Source: UBA3818 sp051881895 (GTDB taxonomy: Bacteria; Bacillota; Clostridia; Oscillospirales; Ruminococcaceae). From it: 25,201 bases of DNA. Made by a program: the position numbers and the translations under genes. Shown here piece after piece: positions 22,930 through 25,201 of the stretch (positions within the stretch are counted from its first letter, which is position 1; every line of letters starts with the position of its first letter). The DNA lies in assembly GCA_051881895.1 (NCBI GenBank), contig JBJEQT010000185.1:1-25201 (forward strand), given 5' to 3'. Below the pieces are notes generated by a model that saw only the letters and a program-made list of their open reading frames with translations, was not told the origin of the DNA and made no database searches.

Positions 22930-23796
22930 TTACTCCATGATTTCCTTAAGCGCTTCCATCTCTTTTTTATCCACTTTGATCTTTCCATCCCGAAGCAGAT
23001 GGACCTCTTCCTTCGGATAAACTCTCGCCGGCGCGTCGGGGTTCGCGTCCAGCCGCACTTTCAAAAGCCCGGAAAGAAGATTCACCTCCACGACCTTGCC
23101 TTTTCCCTCAACGGTTTCCACCAGCGCCCCAACCTTCGGGGTGGTGCGCAGCAAATCTTCGTAGGCCTCCTGCTCGTATTTTAAGCAACACATCAGCCTT
23201 CCACAGGTGCCGGAAATCTTCACCGGATTCAGCGACAGGCTTTGTTCCTTTGCCATTTTGATGGATACCGGCTGGAACTCTCCCAAAAAAGTGGAGCAGC
23301 AAAACGGACGCCCGCAGATACCCAGTCCACCCAGCATTTTCGCCTCATCCCGAACGCCGATCTGCCGCAGCTCGATACGGGTCCTGAACACCGAAGCCAA
23401 ATCTTTGACCAGCTCCCGAAAATCCACCCGGCCATCAGCGGTGAAATAAAAAAGGATTTTGTTGTTGTCAAACGTATACTCCACGTCCACCAGCTTCATA
23501 TCCAGCTTATGGGCGGCGATTTTTTCATTGCAGATTTTGGCCGCGCTGATCTGTTTTTCCCGATTTTTCCGCACCTGCGCCAAATCTTCCTCTGTCGCTT
23601 TCCGGATCACTTTTTTCAGCGGCTTCACAATGTTTTCGTCACTGACCTGACGGTTCTCCATCGCCACCTCGCCGCATTCCACACCGCGGGCCGTTTCCAC
23701 GATCACATGATCTTCTTTTTTCACTTGAATGCCGGCGGGGTCAAAATAATAAACCTTACCGACCTGTTTGAATCTTACGCCGATTACTTCCGCCAT
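22930..23796 (-). CDS. ricT: RicT/YaaT, PSP1-domain iron-sulfur protein
   Basis: In Bacillus subtilis RicT (YaaT) joins RicA and RicF in a complex with iron-sulfur clusters that supports RNase Y-dependent mRNA processing, and affects sporulation, competence and biofilm. The 288-residue protein has the PSP1 C-terminal domain. The conserved cysteines appear in CGRPFCC (161, 166, 167) and TCGRLMCC (198, 203, 204). ATG 23796 is preferred to one at 23808 because GGGAGG sits just before it, overlapping the upstream ATG. It begins 12 bases after holB ends. ricA and ricF are not in this window. Confidence 0.93.
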   Translation of the reverse strand: MAEVIGVRFKQVGKVYYFDPAGIQVKKEDHVIVETARGVECGEVAMENRQVSDENIVKPLKKVIRKATEEDLAQVRKNREKQISAAKICNEKIAAHKLDMKLVDVEYTFDNNKILFYFTADGRVDFRELVKDLASVFRTRIELRQIGVRDEAKMLGGLGICGRPFCCSTFLGEFQPVSIKMAKEQSLSLNPVKISGTCGRLMCCLKYEQEAYEDLLRTTPKVGALVETVEGKGKVVEVNLLSGLLKVRLDANPDAPARVYPKEEVHLLRDGKIKVDKKEMEALKEIME

Positions 23797-23808
23797 GGTT
23801 CCTCCCAT

Positions 23809-24768
23809 TTATTCTTCAAAAGCACCGCTGATTCCGGCGCCCAGCCAGGTAGTCAGCAGCGGCATTCCCATGTTTTGACGGGCATACTCCATGCCCTGCT
23901 CTATTATATCAAGTACTTTGCCCGCCTGCAATGGGAGAATCCGGTACTGCCGGCCGTTTTTTTTCAAAAAGGCATCCGTCATATTCTGTGCCAGCAGTTG
24001 GCGGACCTGCGCCAAACAGCAAAGCAGTCCCTCCCGGTCGTTTTCAAAACCGGACAGCACCTGCAAAATGCCAAAACGGTCCGCCCGCTCCATTTTTTCA
24101 CAGAGGTCGGCCGCTTTATCCAAAATCAAAGCATACTGATTGTCAGCCAAAAGCCTTTTTGCCAGCCCGATATTGCCGCCGCTGCGCCCCGCCGCTGCGC
24201 GGGCTTTTTCCGCATCCAATTCCGGCAACTGATCCATCAGGGCCATGACTGCCGCCTCTTCGCCGGGCGCTTCCATCGTCAGCGTAATCACCCGGGACCG
24301 CACCGTTTCCAACAGATGGAACCGGTTGTCGCAGGTCAGGATGAACATGACGCCAGCAGGCGGTTCTTCCAGCAGTTTCAGCAGCGCGTTTTGGGCCCAG
24401 GCGGTCATATACTGCGTTTCGCACAGGATATAGACCTTTCGCGGCGCTTCATTGGGCTTGACCCACGCATCTGCCCGCAGCCGCTCCACCTGCTCTTTTT
24501 TAAAGGACTTTTTCCCCGGTTCCGGCACGATCCATTGCACGTCCGGGTGAATATCCTTCCAAATCTTTTTGCAGTGCCGGCACTGGCCGCAGGGGGCGTT
24601 TTCCCCTTCGCACAACGCGGCGGCGGCAATCAGCCGGGCAAAGGTTTTCCGGCCCGTCCCCTCCTGGCCTTCCAATAAAATTCCATGCGGAAAGCGCCCG
24701 TCTCTTTGGTAAAAGACGAGCGCCTCTTTCGCTTTGTTATTTCCGAAAAACCGGTCTAATAACGTCAT
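23809..24768 (-). CDS. holB: DNA polymerase III subunit delta prime
   Basis: A clamp-loader subunit. The 319-residue AAA+ protein begins with FGNNKAKEAL and has a P-loop GQEGTGRKT (34-42), in which Arg stands where the Walker A pattern usually has Gly-Lys. A zinc-binding set of four cysteines (53, 60, 63, 66) follows. LLKLLEEPPAGVMFIL is the conserved sensor/SRC-preceding block, although the SRC itself reads VRSRVITL. GAGGT lies nine bases before the ATG. It lies between darA and ricT, as in Bacillus subtilis, where yaaR also intervenes. Confidence 0.92.
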   Translation of the reverse strand: MTLLDRFFGNNKAKEALVFYQRDGRFPHGILLEGQEGTGRKTFARLIAAAALCEGENAPCGQCRHCKKIWKDIHPDVQWIVPEPGKKSFKKEQVERLRADAWVKPNEAPRKVYILCETQYMTAWAQNALLKLLEEPPAGVMFILTCDNRFHLLETVRSRVITLTMEAPGEEAAVMALMDQLPELDAEKARAAAGRSGGNIGLAKRLLADNQYALILDKAADLCEKMERADRFGILQVLSGFENDREGLLCCLAQVRQLLAQNMTDAFLKKNGRQYRILPLQAGKVLDIIEQGMEYARQNMGMPLLTTWLGAGISGAFEE

Positions 24769-24786
24769 CCTGCTTCGACCTCGGAA

Positions 24787-25110
24787 TTACAGTTTCTTAA
24801 ACTGTTCCACATCCAGCACAAAGATGGTGGCACCGCCAACAGTGACCTCTACCGGGAAGGACGTGTACATGCCCACACCATAAGAAGCGGAAGAAGGAAC
24901 CATCTGTTTTCTCTTTTTGCTGTGCTCGCCGATAACATTGATTACCTTTTCCACATTTTCATCCTCGGTACCAATCAGGAACGTCGTGTTGCCGCTCATC
25001 AGGAAGCCGCCGGTGGTGGCCAGTTTCGTGACCGAAAAATTGTTTTTGGTCAGCGCGGAAGAAACCATAGAGCTGTCATCACTGGAAACAATAGCAAGAA
25101 TTAATTTCAT
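24787..25110 (-). CDS. darA: cyclic di-AMP receptor DarA (PII-like)
   Basis: DarA is a trimeric PII-like protein that binds cyclic di-AMP; its downstream partner is not settled. The 107-residue protein matches the family length. It begins MKLILAIVSSDDSSMVSSAL. The ATTGGFLMSGNTTFLIG segment and the GVGMYTSFPVEVTVGGATIFVL segment are the conserved nucleotide-binding and trimer regions. A perfect AAAGGAGGG precedes the ATG. It heads the darA-holB-ricT cluster, 18 bases before holB. Confidence 0.95.
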   Translation of the reverse strand: MKLILAIVSSDDSSMVSSALTKNNFSVTKLATTGGFLMSGNTTFLIGTEDENVEKVINVIGEHSKKRKQMVPSSASYGVGMYTSFPVEVTVGGATIFVLDVEQFKKL

Positions 25111-25150
25111 ATATAACCCTCCTTTAGCAGCAATCTTTTGCCTTGGCTTT

Positions 25151-25159
25151 ATTATAGCA
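25151..25159 (-). promoter_or_regulatory. extended -10 promoter of darA-holB-ricT
   Basis: On the minus strand, TGCTATAAT (25159-25151) is a perfect TATAAT with the TGn extension. No good -35 is present upstream, as is common for extended -10 promoters. The start would be near 25144, about 34 bases before the ATG. Nothing is recognised between here and the window end. Confidence 0.65.
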
Positions 25160-25201
25160 TAAATTGCCAGATAATTCTATAGATTTTTTGATTACAAAGC
25201 T

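Overview
The window looks like a chromosomal core region of an anaerobic Bacillota, most likely class Clostridia (Oscillospiraceae-like). The evidence is: the ecfA1-ecfA2-ecfT-truA order, a darA-holB-ricT cluster, a zinc-finger ClpE-type unfoldase, a T-box leader on cysS, a 56-residue clostridial 2[4Fe-4S] ferredoxin, a Bacillus-type LexA box near recA, and strong AGGAGG-type ribosome sites. I see no insertion sequence, prophage, CRISPR array or obviously foreign segment. The taxonomic placement is an inference from gene content, not from a search.

Layout. (1) 1-2651: tRNA-Gly(TCC) with its own promoter, a two-way terminator, and clpE, all on the minus strand. (2) 2652-12501, minus strand: ten tightly packed genes read ruvC-ruvA-ruvB-glmM-methyltransferase-ecfA1-ecfA2-ecfT-truA-DUF5711-cvpA (eleven counting the methyltransferase separately), with gaps of at most 66 bases, two overlaps and no visible internal terminator. 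A sigma-A-like promoter lies before ruvC. (3) 12728-12956, plus strand: tRNA-Val(GAC) with promoter and two tandem terminators. (4) 13074-15208, plus strand: a compact operon of yaaA, a BCP peroxiredoxin, a MutT-like Nudix hydrolase and a YjbR/MmcQ protein, ending in a two-way terminator. (5) 15212-17752, minus strand: a T-box-controlled cysS followed, beyond a terminator, by a small-molecule-type SAM methyltransferase. (6) 17776-21697, minus strand: recA-recX-rimO-pgsA with a promoter, a LexA-type box and a structured leader of about 190 bases. (7) 21761-22599, plus strand: a divergent FadR-type GntR regulator. (8) 22663-25159, minus strand: the small ferredoxin with its own promoter, then ricT, holB and darA under a promoter at the window edge.

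How the genes work together. Homologous recombination and repair are represented twice (ruvCAB; recA-recX). The plus-strand block at 13-15 kb reads as an oxidative-damage module: peroxide response, peroxide reduction and nucleotide-pool cleaning. The ECF genes form the shared energising module for vitamin uptake; no substrate-binding S component is in the window. glmM feeds cell-wall precursor synthesis, pgsA phospholipid synthesis, and darA senses cyclic di-AMP.

I did not find a clearly new biological system here. The observations most worth a second look are the recA leader with two hairpin-plus-U-run structures, the conserved but uncharacterised DUF5711 membrane protein between truA and cvpA, the oxidative-damage operon, and a methyltransferase that appears to have no promoter other than read-through from T-box-controlled cysS.
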